NCBI RefSeq assembly: GCF_047470865.1
Contig: NZ_JAZDRH010000018.1
Location: forward strand, 1-64,000
Length of the DNA stretch: 64,000 bases
Reading direction: 5' to 3'
Origin: JAZDRH01 sp047470865
GTDB lineage: Bacteria > Pseudomonadota > Gammaproteobacteria > Pseudomonadales > Pseudomonadaceae
Position numbers and translations under genes: made by a program. Numbering within the stretch: position 1 is the stretch's first letter; each line of letters begins with the position of its first letter. Shown piece by piece: positions 1 to 8,753 of this stretch. A model generated the notes under the pieces. The model was not told where the DNA came from. It searched no databases and saw only the letters and a list, made by a program, of their open reading frames with translations.

Positions 1-102
1 ATGTATCAGGATAATATTTATGTGAGTCGCTATTTTAGAGCTATAATTATATTTAAAGAGAAAATTAAATTATTATTTTGAGAGGTAGAGGAATTTTGGT
101 TT

Positions 103-324
103 TTATTTTTCTAATATTAGGTCTGCTCCTTGCATCGGTGTGCTGGGTGAAAAATATAATGGAGTAGAATTTGATATTCCCTTAGTCTTCAGCTTAATAA
201 TGTCAGGCCTATTTTGTTGATTTTTAGGTGCAATTTGGAATAAAGAAAAATTGAACTCAATAAGCAATAACAACAGTACTATTACTACAAAAGTAATCAC
301 ACTTTCTTCTTTATTTCTATGCAA
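103..324 (-). CDS. Possible small single-pass membrane protein
   Basis: This is an open frame of 73 codons. Residues 9-29 form one strongly hydrophobic stretch rich in Val, Ile and Leu, followed by a polar tail of about 44 residues, so the product would be a single-pass membrane protein with its N-terminus inside. I recognise no family. There is no clear ribosome binding site in front of the ATG and the DNA is very AT-rich, so chance is a real alternative. Of the remaining 1-495 stretch, only a 41-codon plus-strand frame (319-444) with a hydrophobic tail stands out; I see no RNA gene. Confidence 0.25.
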   Translation of the reverse strand: MHRNKEESVITFVVIVLLLLLIEFNFSLFQIAPKNQQNRPDIIKLKTKGISNSTPLYFSPSTPMQGADLILEK

Positions 325-495
325 TATGCAGAGCTTATATTTTTAGCCATTGGCAGTGGTATTAGTATTAAGAGGAATTTACTCAGAGGGTTGACTGTTG
401 GGGCAGTGTTTTGTCTCTTTTGGCTGTTACTTATTTTTAAATGAGCATAAAAGAGCCAAGAGTTCAAATAGAATCTAGTTAATGTAACAAGACCG

Positions 496-807
496 CTAGC
501 CTAAATGCTGCTGTAGCTGTGCGATGAGCTGCTGTTTATTTGTAAAGCCTGATTGAATCCATAACAATTTACCTTGCTTAAACAGCATAAGTGTTGGCAC
601 ACCACGCATAGGGTATTGGCTGCTCATTTGCATACTAAAAGCGGGGTTTTTATCCACATCAATTTTTAAGATACGCAATCTATCCCCTAATTGCTGCTTT
701 ACCTCATCTAACACAGGCGCTTGCATTTTGCAGGGGCCACACCAAGTGGCATAAAAATCAAGTAAAACTGGCTGTTCACCCTTAATAATATTCTGAATAG
801 TGCTCAT
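496..807 (-). CDS. Thioredoxin family protein
   Basis: A small cytoplasmic thiol-disulfide oxidoreductase. The protein is 103 residues, the normal size of a single thioredoxin domain. The active site WCGPC lies at residues 22-26, and the cis-Pro region (RGVPTLMLF) appears later, as in canonical thioredoxins. There is no signal peptide, so it acts in the cytoplasm. The ATG is preceded by a GAGGAAAG-type binding site. It is monocistronic and diverges from the AbrB gene. Whether it is the main TrxA or a secondary thioredoxin cannot be told from this window. Confidence 0.93.
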   Translation of the reverse strand: MSTIQNIIKGEQPVLLDFYATWCGPCKMQAPVLDEVKQQLGDRLRILKIDVDKNPAFSMQMSSQYPMRGVPTLMLFKQGKLLWIQSGFTNKQQLIAQLQQHLG

Positions 808-948
808 ACTTTCCTCATATAGGCTAATCGACTAGATGCATTCACATAAAATACTGATAGATTATCAGTAAACTTTCAGCATCATTGTGTTTTGATGGTT
901 AGCTTAGTAATGAGGGCATAATTTGTCTTTTAAAGTCATGACGGTAGA

Positions 949-1989
949 GTGCAGGTTGGCATCATGAATAGAATGGCTGTGGCAGGAGTGCTGGTTGGTG
1001 TATTAGGTGGCTATATTGCAAGCCTTATTCATCTTCCATTGCCATGGATGATTGGGTCGCTGCTCAGCGTAATAGCGGTACGTTGCTCAGGTATCTATCT
1101 AGAAGAGTTGCCACATATGCGCACCGTTGGCCAATGGCTAGTTGCCTGTGGTATAGGTTTACACTTTACACCAGAAGTATGGGCACAAGTAGTGTCACAT
1201 AGCTGGGTTATTCTGTTAGGTGCGCTGGCGACTGTTAGTTTGACCACACTAGGTCTGGCCCTGTTACATAAAGCACGCTTTAATCCAGTTACGAGCTTTT
1301 TTGCAAGTTTGCCTGGCGGTGCTAGCGAAATGGTGAACTTAGCCATTAAGCATAAGGCGGAAATAGATCGAGTGACTGCTGCACATAGTATGCGCATGAT
1401 GTTAATTGTAGTATCAGTGCCTCTAGCGTTTACTTGGGGGATGAAGGTTGAACCTCAAATACTAATAGCAGCAATTGACTGGAAATGGCTGTCCATCGCC
1501 TTACCTTCCAGTGCTCTCGTTGCCTTGCTGTGGCGAAAGTTGGGTTTACCCAGCCCTTGGATGCTTGGCCCTATTCTAACCTGCGCTGTGCTAAGTATTA
1601 GCTTTGACTTGCATGTTGCATTACCTAGTACATTAAGTCATCTAGGACAACTCTGTTTAGGTGCTGCTTTTGGTTGCCATTTTGACCGTCCATTCTTTCG
1701 CAAAGCGCCTAAGTTCCTCGCCATCGTTGTGTTATACACAGTCTTGGCGATTGCAATTACTACAGCTATTGCCTTTGCCTTAAGTGCCATCAGTGGTATT
1801 AGCCCATATGTCCTGATTTTAGGCATGATGCCAGGCGGCATCAGTGAAATGTCAATTACAGCGGAAGCTTTGCAATTAGAAGTGGCTTTGGTTACCGCAT
1901 TACAAGTACTACGTTTATTTTTAGTGATGTTTATGGCTGAGCCGTTGTTTCGTTTGTGGATGAGTTATTTGACCAAGGAAAAACAATAG
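949..1989 (+). CDS. AbrB-family membrane protein next to tricarboxylate transport genes
   Basis: A polytopic inner-membrane protein of the AbrB (formerly 'ammonia monooxygenase') family, with about ten hydrophobic segments. Two similar halves each carry the family signature PGG followed by [AI]SEM (GGASEMVNLA and GGISEMSITA), indicating an internal duplication. Its function is unknown; genes of this family often sit beside tctDE/tctCBA in pseudomonads, as here, which suggests a role linked to carboxylate uptake. The frame opens with GTG at 949, but the ATG at 964 with GCAGG eight bases upstream is an equally good start. The 3' end overlaps the convergent tctE by 59 bp. Confidence 0.85.
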   Translation: MQVGIMNRMAVAGVLVGVLGGYIASLIHLPLPWMIGSLLSVIAVRCSGIYLEELPHMRTVGQWLVACGIGLHFTPEVWAQVVSHSWVILLGALATVSLTTLGLALLHKARFNPVTSFFASLPGGASEMVNLAIKHKAEIDRVTAAHSMRMMLIVVSVPLAFTWGMKVEPQILIAAIDWKWLSIALPSSALVALLWRKLGLPSPWMLGPILTCAVLSISFDLHVALPSTLSHLGQLCLGAAFGCHFDRPFFRKAPKFLAIVVLYTVLAIAITTAIAFALSAISGISPYVLILGMMPGGISEMSITAEALQLEVALVTALQVLRLFLVMFMAEPLFRLWMSYLTKEKQ

Positions 1990-3337
1990 TGATACATAAC
2001 CCCTGCATTGCACCCTGGCTTAGTTGGATATTGGCGTTATGTAACCGACAAATACTGTAAGCAATGGAAAGCCCTAAACCTGAACCTTGAACTGCATTAT
2101 TGAGACGATAAAAACGTTTAAATACGCGTTTGTGTAGGTCGTGGTGAATACCAATGCCATCGTCTTCTATTTGTAAGGTGGCGTTATGCAATAAACGAAC
2201 GGTTACTGTTGAAGCCTGTGCGTGCTGTAGCGTGTTATCGAGCAAGCAATACAGTAGCTCCCTTATTAGATGTGGATAGCCATTAAGCTGCAGTGTAGCT
2301 AAAGGTTCAAAATTAAGTTGTACACTGGCATTGTGCATTAGTAAGGCAAAATGTTGACAGGCCTCTTGTGCAATAGTATTCAATAAGAAGGCTTGCTTAG
2401 GTTGTTGCTTGGCGTTTTGTTGGTTATGTTGCAAACGCGCTAATGACAGTAACTGATTGGTCAGCTGGGTAAGGTGTGTTGTTTGCTTGAGTGCGTGTTC
2501 AAGACTTTGCTGTTTTTCAGTTATAGTTTGGCTGAGTAAGCCAAGTTGTAGATGGCTTTGTAAAACAGCGAGTGGCGTTCTTAATTGGTGGGCGGTGTCA
2601 TTTAGAAAGTTAGCTTGTTGGCGCATTTGTTTATGTAAACGTCGTGTATAGCTATTTAGTGCCTCAACTAAAGGCAGCAGCTCTTTGTCAGTAATATTAG
2701 GAGCTATGTTGTGTATAGGAGCAGTTTTAGATTGCTGAAAAAACAGACTTAGTCGATAAAGAGGTAATAAAGCCTTGCTAACAGCTAACCAGACCACTAA
2801 AAGTATTAAAAGTAGTACCAGTAAAAAACGTAATGTATTATAAAAAACAAGGGTAGTACTAAAAACAATACGTGCGTCATCAGTCTCAGCAACTCTAATT
2901 TCGACCATCTGATCTGCAACAGGTTGTAAGAAACTTGCTACTCGTACGGCTTGATCTTTATAGCTTGCATCATAAAACTTAGCTAAGGCAGGATAAATAT
3001 CAGTGCGCGGCGTATTTGCCTCTGGGCCAGGTAATTGATCAAAGCCAGCGATGGTGTTTTGCTGGCTATCTAAAACCTGATAATAGAGCCGCCCTGAATT
3101 GTCATAGTTAAATGCATCTAACGCCAGATAAGGTACTTTTAGCTGAAGCTTATTATCAAGACTGAGTTCAATATTCTGGCCAATGGTACGGGCAATAGCT
3201 AATAAGTTTCTATCGTAAGGAATATTGGTGCTTTCACGTACTAACCAAAAGCTGAGTATATTGCTAATAACTAATAATGAGCATAAAGCAATGCTTAAGT
3301 GGACAAGCAGACGACGGCGTAGGCTAGTTTTTTTCAT
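1931..3337 (-). CDS. tctE: TctE-type sensor histidine kinase
   Basis: The inner-membrane sensor kinase of a two-component system controlling tricarboxylate uptake. Two membrane segments (about residues 10-32 and 163-185) enclose a periplasmic domain of about 130 residues. A HAMP-like linker follows, then the phosphoacceptor H-box with His250 (NDTAHQLRTPLA) and an ATPase domain with an N-box (LLDNTLQHA) and G-boxes (EDDGIGI, GSGLGLSIA). It overlaps the 3' end of tctD by 14 bp, so the pair is translationally coupled. Family and context point to citrate or another tricarboxylate as signal; the specific ligand is inferred. Confidence 0.92.
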   Translation of the reverse strand: MKKTSLRRRLLVHLSIALCSLLVISNILSFWLVRESTNIPYDRNLLAIARTIGQNIELSLDNKLQLKVPYLALDAFNYDNSGRLYYQVLDSQQNTIAGFDQLPGPEANTPRTDIYPALAKFYDASYKDQAVRVASFLQPVADQMVEIRVAETDDARIVFSTTLVFYNTLRFLLVLLLILLVVWLAVSKALLPLYRLSLFFQQSKTAPIHNIAPNITDKELLPLVEALNSYTRRLHKQMRQQANFLNDTAHQLRTPLAVLQSHLQLGLLSQTITEKQQSLEHALKQTTHLTQLTNQLLSLARLQHNQQNAKQQPKQAFLLNTIAQEACQHFALLMHNASVQLNFEPLATLQLNGYPHLIRELLYCLLDNTLQHAQASTVTVRLLHNATLQIEDDGIGIHHDLHKRVFKRFYRLNNAVQGSGLGLSIAYSICRLHNANIQLSQGAMQGLCITIVFPWSNNSSTNETTAQP

Positions 3338-4001
3338 TCTTGCTTTCTAACATATAGCCTATCCCACGAAAGGTGACTATCTGCACATTACTTTGTTCAA
3401 GTTTTTTGCGCAAACGGTGAATATGCAGCTCAATAGCTTCAGGTGAAGCTTCGTTATCCAGCCCAAAGACACTATTAACCAACTGTTCTTTATTCAGAAT
3501 ACGTCCTGTACGTGATATTAGAGTACGCAGCAGGTTATGTTGGTGAGAGGTGAGTATCAAACGTTGGTTCTTTAATAAAAACACTTGCGTTGATAGGTTA
3601 TAGCTTAAATCGCCGCAGTATAAGCTGTGCTCGCTTATTTCTAGATTTCTTCGTAAAAGAGCTCTAATGCGGGCTAATAGCTCAGTTAGATCAAAAGGTT
3701 TAGCTAGGTAGTCGTCTGCACCTAAATCAAGCCCTAAAACCCTGTCTTGAACATCATTACGTGCGCTCAGTATTAGTACGGCTGTATGGCTGTTATGCTG
3801 ACGCAACCCTCGCAAAACGCTAAAGCCATCTAGGTAAGGCAAGCCTATATCAAGTATCACGACGTCGTATAGCTCCGTACGTAGCAGCATTTCTGCACTA
3901 CGCCCATTATCCAAGCAATCAACACTTAAGCCATTTGTTTGTAGAAACTGGCAAATATTTTTTGCTAAATCTTGATGATCCTCCACTAAGAGTATACGCA
4001 T
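3324..4001 (-). CDS. tctD: TctD-type response regulator
   Basis: An OmpR/PhoB-class response regulator: an N-terminal receiver domain with acidic pocket ED at residues 7-8, phosphoacceptor Asp51 (VVILDIGLP) and the conserved Lys in LAKPFD, then a C-terminal winged-helix DNA-binding domain ending in the wing motif TFRGIGYML. An upstream TTG is in frame, but the ATG at 4001 with GAGGGA six bases upstream is the better start. It is the first gene of the tctDE operon and diverges from tctC across 149 bp that should contain its target promoter. Confidence 0.92.
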   Translation of the reverse strand: MRILLVEDHQDLAKNICQFLQTNGLSVDCLDNGRSAEMLLRTELYDVVILDIGLPYLDGFSVLRGLRQHNSHTAVLILSARNDVQDRVLGLDLGADDYLAKPFDLTELLARIRALLRRNLEISEHSLYCGDLSYNLSTQVFLLKNQRLILTSHQHNLLRTLISRTGRILNKEQLVNSVFGLDNEASPEAIELHIHRLRKKLEQSNVQIVTFRGIGYMLESKNEKN

Positions 4002-4150
4002 CAAAGTTCCCTCTACGACTTATGCATAGTCCTTTCTAGATTTATTGAAAGCCAGCTGAAAGCTAGCTGCAATAGTATCGGTTTTAACAAAAACAAAAAG
4101 GCTATGTTGGTCAGATATTTGATAAATATAAGCTTATAGAGGAAAACCTA

Positions 4151-5122
4151 ATGCAAAGTAAATTAAAAGTGGCACTTGCGATAACTTTATTAACACTAAG
4201 CTTGACTAGTGTGGCTGAGCCAAAGCGGCCAGAGTGTGTTGCTCCAGCGAAACCCGGTGGCGGTTTTGACTTAACCTGCAAACTGGCACAAAGCGGCTTA
4301 GTTGATTTAAAGCTTCTAGATAAACCACTACGCGTTACATTTATGCCAGGAGGAATAGGAGCCGTAGCTTACAATGCAATGGTTGGTCAACGAGCTAAAG
4401 ACAATAACTCCATAGTGGCTTTTTCAACAGGTTCATTACTCAACTTGGCGCAAGGTAAGTTTGGTCGTTATACAGAAAAAGATGTGCGTTGGTTGGCTGT
4501 AGTGGGCGCTGATTACGGTGCTATCACCGTATCTTCGAATTCACCCTATAACACCTTAGATGACCTGATCCAAGCGTTAAAGAAGGATCCTAGTAAAGTG
4601 GTGTTTGGTGCAGGCGGGACTATAGGTGGCCAAGATTGGATGCAGGTTGCTCTTTTAGCAAGAGCGGCTCAAGTTGACCCGCGCAAACTACGCTATGTTG
4701 CCTTTGAAGGGGGTGGAGAAACATTAACTGCTATGTTGGGCGGGCATATTGGAGCTTCGAGTAGTGGTTTAGGTGAGGTTTTACCTCAGGTGGAAGCGGG
4801 AAAAATTCGAGTGCTAGCTGTTCTTTCAGATGAGCGTTTAGCGGGGGCTTACAACTATATACCTACCGCTAAGGAACAGGGGTACAACATTAGTTGGCCT
4901 GTTATCCGCGGCTTCTACATGGGCCCTAAAGTCTCTGATGAAGACTTTACTTGGTGGCAACAACGTTTTGAAAAAATGCTGGCAATGCCTGAGTTTGATC
5001 AGTTACGTACCCAACGTGGGCTATTCCCTATGAATCTTACGGGAAAAGAGTTGGAGCAGTCCATCTACCAGCAGGTAGAAACATTTAGAGCGTTAGCCAC
5101 TGAATTTGATCTCATTAAATAA
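4151..5122 (+). CDS. tctC: Tripartite tricarboxylate transporter substrate-binding protein TctC
   Basis: The periplasmic solute receptor of a TTT-family carboxylate transporter. A signal peptide covers about residues 1-22 (hydrophobic core then SVA). The mature protein begins with the Bug/TctC-type segment CVAPAKPGGGFDLTCKL, whose PGGGFD contacts the ligand carboxylates. At 323 residues it has the usual length. It is first in the tctCBA operon and is divergently controlled from tctDE. A stem-loop lies between tctC and tctB, fitting the excess of binding protein over permease that such systems need. The neighbouring regulators suggest a citrate-like substrate. Confidence 0.93.
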   Translation: MQSKLKVALAITLLTLSLTSVAEPKRPECVAPAKPGGGFDLTCKLAQSGLVDLKLLDKPLRVTFMPGGIGAVAYNAMVGQRAKDNNSIVAFSTGSLLNLAQGKFGRYTEKDVRWLAVVGADYGAITVSSNSPYNTLDDLIQALKKDPSKVVFGAGGTIGGQDWMQVALLARAAQVDPRKLRYVAFEGGGETLTAMLGGHIGASSSGLGEVLPQVEAGKIRVLAVLSDERLAGAYNYIPTAKEQGYNISWPVIRGFYMGPKVSDEDFTWWQQRFEKMLAMPEFDQLRTQRGLFPMNLTGKELEQSIYQQVETFRALATEFDLIK

Positions 5123-5142
5123 TACAGAGCCATTTATGTGGT

Positions 5143-5165
5143 GCTCCTTAGAGGTGTTAAGGAGC
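5143..5165 (+). promoter_or_regulatory. Intercistronic stem-loop between tctC and tctB
   Basis: A perfect 8-bp inverted repeat (GCTCCTTA / TAAGGAGC) with a 7-nt loop and no T-run after it. It probably stabilises the upstream tctC mRNA end or partly attenuates transcription into tctBA. The function is inferred from position. Confidence 0.6.
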
Positions 5166-5187
5166 GCCTATAATGAGGGGGTCAAAC

Positions 5188-5622
5188 ATGACAATAAGAA
5201 TCTTTGCAGGAGTATTGCTTTTGCTTTGGCTAGGGCTTTTAGCTGTAGCTTGGCAATTTTCTGCACCTTTTACATATGATCCAGTAGGCCCTAGGGCTTA
5301 TCCATTACTAATACTATGCTTACTATGCCTGTGTTCATTGTGGGTTGTAATTAAACCAGAAACAGTAAAATCAGACTGGTCGCATCTATGGAGTGTAGCT
5401 GCTTGTATTATTGCATTAGTAGTGTACACCTACATTTTTCAGCTACTAGGGTTTTTATTAAGCACTTTTAGTTTAATGCTCTTTATGAGTTATTTATTTA
5501 AAAGTGCTTGGTGGCATAGTTTTATTTTTTCAGCCTTAGCCAGTATTGCGCTGTACATATTGTTTGATCGCTTTTTAGATGTTTCTTTGCCTCTTGGCTT
5601 ATTGGAACCATTATTTAATTAA
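5188..5622 (+). CDS. tctB: Tripartite tricarboxylate transporter small membrane subunit TctB
   Basis: The small integral-membrane subunit of the TTT transporter, 144 residues with four hydrophobic segments and the conserved early motif PVGPRAYP after the first helix. An in-frame ATG at 5173 exists, but the GAGGGG at 5175-5180 seven bases before the ATG at 5188 marks the latter as the true start. It lies 12 bp before tctA in the same operon and pairs with TctA in the inner membrane. Confidence 0.88.
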   Translation: MTIRIFAGVLLLLWLGLLAVAWQFSAPFTYDPVGPRAYPLLILCLLCLCSLWVVIKPETVKSDWSHLWSVAACIIALVVYTYIFQLLGFLLSTFSLMLFMSYLFKSAWWHSFIFSALASIALYILFDRFLDVSLPLGLLEPLFN

Positions 5623-5634
5623 AGGACTATAAAT

Positions 5635-7128
5635 ATGGATACTTTAGCTTACTTAGCGCAAGGTTTTGCTGTCGCACTAGAGCCACAAAACTTAATAGTT
5701 GCTTTACTAGGTGCATTTATCGGCACTGTGGTTGGTCTCTTACCAGGTTTAGGGCCTATTAATGGCGTAGCTATCTTATTACCTATTGCTTATGCGATGA
5801 ATCTGCCTCCAGAAACGGCCCTTATTCTATTGGCAGCAGTTTACTTAGGTTGTGAGTATGGGGGGCGTATTTCAGCTATTTTATTAAATGTACCTGGTGA
5901 TGCCGCTGCGGTCATGACAACTTTAGATGGATACCCTTTAGCTAAACAGGGGAAGGCTGGAATTGCATTATCACTGTCAGCATTTAGCTCCTTTATGGGA
6001 AGCACTATAGCCACTATTGGTGTGGTGATATTTGCTCCATTACTTGCTCAGTGGGCAGTCTCTTTTGGTCCTGCAGAGTATTTTGTATTAATGATCTTCG
6101 CCATTACCTGTTTGGGTGGAATGATTGGAGATAAACCTATAAAAACATTTATTTGCGCCTTAATAGGATTACTACTTGCAACTGTAGGTGTTGATTCTAC
6201 TACAGGAGTTTATCGTTTTACTTTTGGTAGTGTTGGTTTATCAGACGGTATTTCATTCATTATTATTGTAATTGGTTTTTTTAGCATCAGCGAAGTGCTG
6301 TTAATGTTGGAAAATACTCGCTCAGGCCAAAAAGCAGTGAAAGCTGGTGGGCGTATGCTGTTTAATCTACGAGAGTTATTGCATAGTTTAGGTGCGATTT
6401 TACGTAGTGGCACAACAGGCTTTGTTGTAGGTACTTTACCAGGTGCTGGAGCTACTATCGCTAGCGCCATGACTTATGCTGCAGAAAAACGTATTGCAGG
6501 TGATGAAGGAAAGTTTGGCGAAGGCGATTTACGTGGCGTTGCAGCACCAGAAGCGGCTAATAATGCATCGGCATGCGGCTCCTTTATACCTATGCTTACT
6601 TTAGGTGTTCCAGGCTCTGGTACAACAGCGGTCATGATGGGAGCGTTGACACTGTATAATATCACACCAGGCCCTATGTTATTTGAGCAGCAACCTGATG
6701 TTGTTTGGGGATTAATCGCCTCATTATTTATAGGGAATATTATTTTATTATTGCTTAATATTCCTTTAGTTGGTGTGTTTGCACGGCTTTTAAGTGTACC
6801 TAGTTGGATGCTAGTACCTTTTATCGCAGTGATTAGCTTGCTTGGCGTGTATGCAATTTATGGCTCAACATTTGATTTATTGTTAGCTGTAGCACTAGGC
6901 GTTTTTGGTTATATTTTGCGCAAACTTGATTTTCCACTATCTGCGTTAATACTAGGCTTTGTATTAGGGGAGCTGATGGAAGAAAACTTACGTAGAGCGT
7001 TATCTATATCCAATGGTGAATTAGGTATTTTGTGGCAAAGTCCTATTTCTATGACCTTATGGGCACTGGCGGTTGCAATGGTCCTACTACCTGCGCTGCG
7101 CTGGTTGCGTAAAAAAATTAAGAGCTAG
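5635..7128 (+). CDS. tctA: Tripartite tricarboxylate transporter large permease TctA
   Basis: The large permease subunit of the TTT transporter, 497 residues with about 10-12 membrane segments. It contains the family signatures GLLPGLGPINGVAILLP near the N-terminus, the GDAAAVMTTLDGYP region, and the second repeat TLPGAGATIASAMTYA followed by LGVPGSGTTAVMMGALT. It mediates cation-coupled uptake of the carboxylate delivered by TctC. It is the last gene of tctCBA and ends at a strong bidirectional terminator. No OpdH-like outer-membrane porin gene is found next to the operon, unlike in Pseudomonas aeruginosa. Confidence 0.94.
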   Translation: MDTLAYLAQGFAVALEPQNLIVALLGAFIGTVVGLLPGLGPINGVAILLPIAYAMNLPPETALILLAAVYLGCEYGGRISAILLNVPGDAAAVMTTLDGYPLAKQGKAGIALSLSAFSSFMGSTIATIGVVIFAPLLAQWAVSFGPAEYFVLMIFAITCLGGMIGDKPIKTFICALIGLLLATVGVDSTTGVYRFTFGSVGLSDGISFIIIVIGFFSISEVLLMLENTRSGQKAVKAGGRMLFNLRELLHSLGAILRSGTTGFVVGTLPGAGATIASAMTYAAEKRIAGDEGKFGEGDLRGVAAPEAANNASACGSFIPMLTLGVPGSGTTAVMMGALTLYNITPGPMLFEQQPDVVWGLIASLFIGNIILLLLNIPLVGVFARLLSVPSWMLVPFIAVISLLGVYAIYGSTFDLLLAVALGVFGYILRKLDFPLSALILGFVLGELMEENLRRALSISNGELGILWQSPISMTLWALAVAMVLLPALRWLRKKIKS

Positions 7129-7133
7129 CCTAG

Positions 7134-7168
7134 AAAACCTTAGTGCACAGGCGTCACTAAGGTTTTTT
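7134..7168. terminator. Bidirectional intrinsic terminator between tctA and the CHAP gene
   Basis: A perfect 12-bp stem (7134-7145 with 7155-7166) and a 9-nt loop, with A-run on the left and T-run on the right. It can therefore terminate the convergent tctA and CHAP-protein transcripts. Confidence 0.88.
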
Positions 7169-7840
7169 CATATTGCTCGGTAAACGTAGCCAGCCTAGCA
7201 CATTCGTATCAGCTAGCTTATTTGACTCGGTTAGACTAAGACGGATACGTTCACGAGAGCTGGCAAATAGGCCAGGATTTTGTTGAACAATCTCAATATC
7301 TTGGGCTGTTACTTCACTAACAATGGCAACATGACCAAAAGGGTTGAGCAGCCAAGGACGAAACACAATAAGATCATCAGTTTGTATGGCAAACTGGCCG
7401 TCGTTTCGAAATTGGTACATGTTGCGTTGGCGGTTGTATTCCCCAGATTTTAACTGCGCTTGAAAAAAATCATGCGCATTGCCGAAGGTATCAGGCATAC
7501 GATGCTGGTATTGGGTGTAATAAAAGCGTTTTACGAATTCAACACATTGGTACTTCAAGCCAAAATTATAGCCATCGCTGGCGCGTTGACGCCCTTGGGT
7601 ATGCTTTATGCCACCATTAAAATAAATAGGTACTTGTTTGTACTCATCGATTACATCGCCCACGTTATGCCAAGGATTCAAGTTATAACGGGTGCCAGCC
7701 CATAGCAGTAGGGCCGCCAGTAGTAGAAGCACAGCGGAACAACTTAATGTGAGTAGAAAAACGTTATGGCGCATGGCAGCTAATCTTTTATAAGTGAGCC
7801 TATGTAATTTAGCGGAGAATGATGAAAAAGTAAGCTGCAT
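7157..7840 (-). CDS. CHAP-domain amidase/peptidase, membrane-anchored
   Basis: A predicted cell-wall or glutathionylspermidine-type amidase of the CHAP (NlpC/P60-like) superfamily. One hydrophobic segment (about residues 28-48) anchors a periplasmic domain. The catalytic Cys lies in KYQCVEFVKRFYY and the His in GHVAIVSEV, the usual CHAP pair. The total of 227 residues holds a single domain. An in-frame ATG at 7774, just before the membrane segment, is an alternative start; neither ATG has a strong ribosome binding site. It is monocistronic; the substrate is unknown. Confidence 0.8.
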   Translation of the reverse strand: MQLTFSSFSAKLHRLTYKRLAAMRHNVFLLTLSCSAVLLLLAALLLWAGTRYNLNPWHNVGDVIDEYKQVPIYFNGGIKHTQGRQRASDGYNFGLKYQCVEFVKRFYYTQYQHRMPDTFGNAHDFFQAQLKSGEYNRQRNMYQFRNDGQFAIQTDDLIVFRPWLLNPFGHVAIVSEVTAQDIEIVQQNPGLFASSRERIRLSLTESNKLADTNVLGWLRLPSNMKKP

Positions 7841-7943
7841 AAAACAATAACAGCTTGCCAGATCAAGTAATCAAGCTACAAATTACCTTTCGTTAATTTT
7901 CCTGATTAGAATAACCCTATAGTTTTTAGAGGAGTTTGACCTC

Positions 7944-8753
7944 ATGACAGAGCATGCCGCATTAGGTTTGCAAGGGCAAATCTGGATAACAGCAGGTGAG
8001 CGTAGTATAGGTGGTCATGGTCGTATGCAGTTGCTGGCGTTAATTGACGAGCTAGGTTCAATTTCCAAAGCAGCAAAAAATATGAAAATGAGCTACAAAG
8101 CCGCATGGGATGCTGTTGATCATATGAACAACTTAGCGGGTGAATCCCTTGTTTCGCGTACTACGGGAGGCAAGGGCGGTGGTTCTACCAAGCTAACCGC
8201 ACGTGGTCGCCAACTCATTGATAACTTCATGCGTATTGAACAAGCACATCAAGCCTTTCTTGCCCAGCTCAGCGAGCAAGCAGGAGGTATGGCAGATGAT
8301 TTACTTATGCTAAGGAGGCTTTCGATGAAAACAAGTGCACGTAATCAGTTTTATGGCAAAGTGCTGCAGGTTGAAAAGGGTGCTGTTAATGATGCTGTGG
8401 AGCTTGAAGTTACAGGCGGCTATCGTATTTGGGCCACTGTGACTTGTGAAAGTACACAAGCATTAGGCTTGGCTAGTGGTGTTGAAACATTTGCACTGAT
8501 TAAAGCATCTTCCATTATTTTGGCGGCTGATGGCGATAACTTACGTTTGTCAGCACGTAATCAACTAACAGGTACTATTAGTCGCTTACAAAAAGGTGCT
8601 GTGAATAGTGAAGTGGTTATAACTCTAGCAGGTGAGCAGACAGTGGCGGCTATTGTTACTAATGACAGTGTTACTGCCCTAGGTTTAGCTGAAGGCAAAC
8701 AGGCAACAGCCGTATTTAAAGCCTCCAGCGTTATTTTAGCAACACCACTTTAA
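7944..8753 (+). CDS. modE: Molybdate-responsive regulator ModE
   Basis: A cytoplasmic transcription factor that binds molybdate and represses molybdate transport genes. An N-terminal LysR-like winged helix (ISKAAKNMKMSYKAAWDAVDHMN) is followed by a glycine-rich dimer arm and two tandem MOP domains, each opening with SARNQ[FL]xGxxxxxxKGAVN. At 269 residues it has the full-length two-MOP architecture. A GAGGAG binding site precedes the ATG. It converges on moeA, and the two stop codons share the same four bases (TTAA). The nearby modABC promoter carries a matching box, so that is its likely target. Confidence 0.94.
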   Translation: MTEHAALGLQGQIWITAGERSIGGHGRMQLLALIDELGSISKAAKNMKMSYKAAWDAVDHMNNLAGESLVSRTTGGKGGGSTKLTARGRQLIDNFMRIEQAHQAFLAQLSEQAGGMADDLLMLRRLSMKTSARNQFYGKVLQVEKGAVNDAVELEVTGGYRIWATVTCESTQALGLASGVETFALIKASSIILAADGDNLRLSARNQLTGTISRLQKGAVNSEVVITLAGEQTVAAIVTNDSVTALGLAEGKQATAVFKASSVILATPL

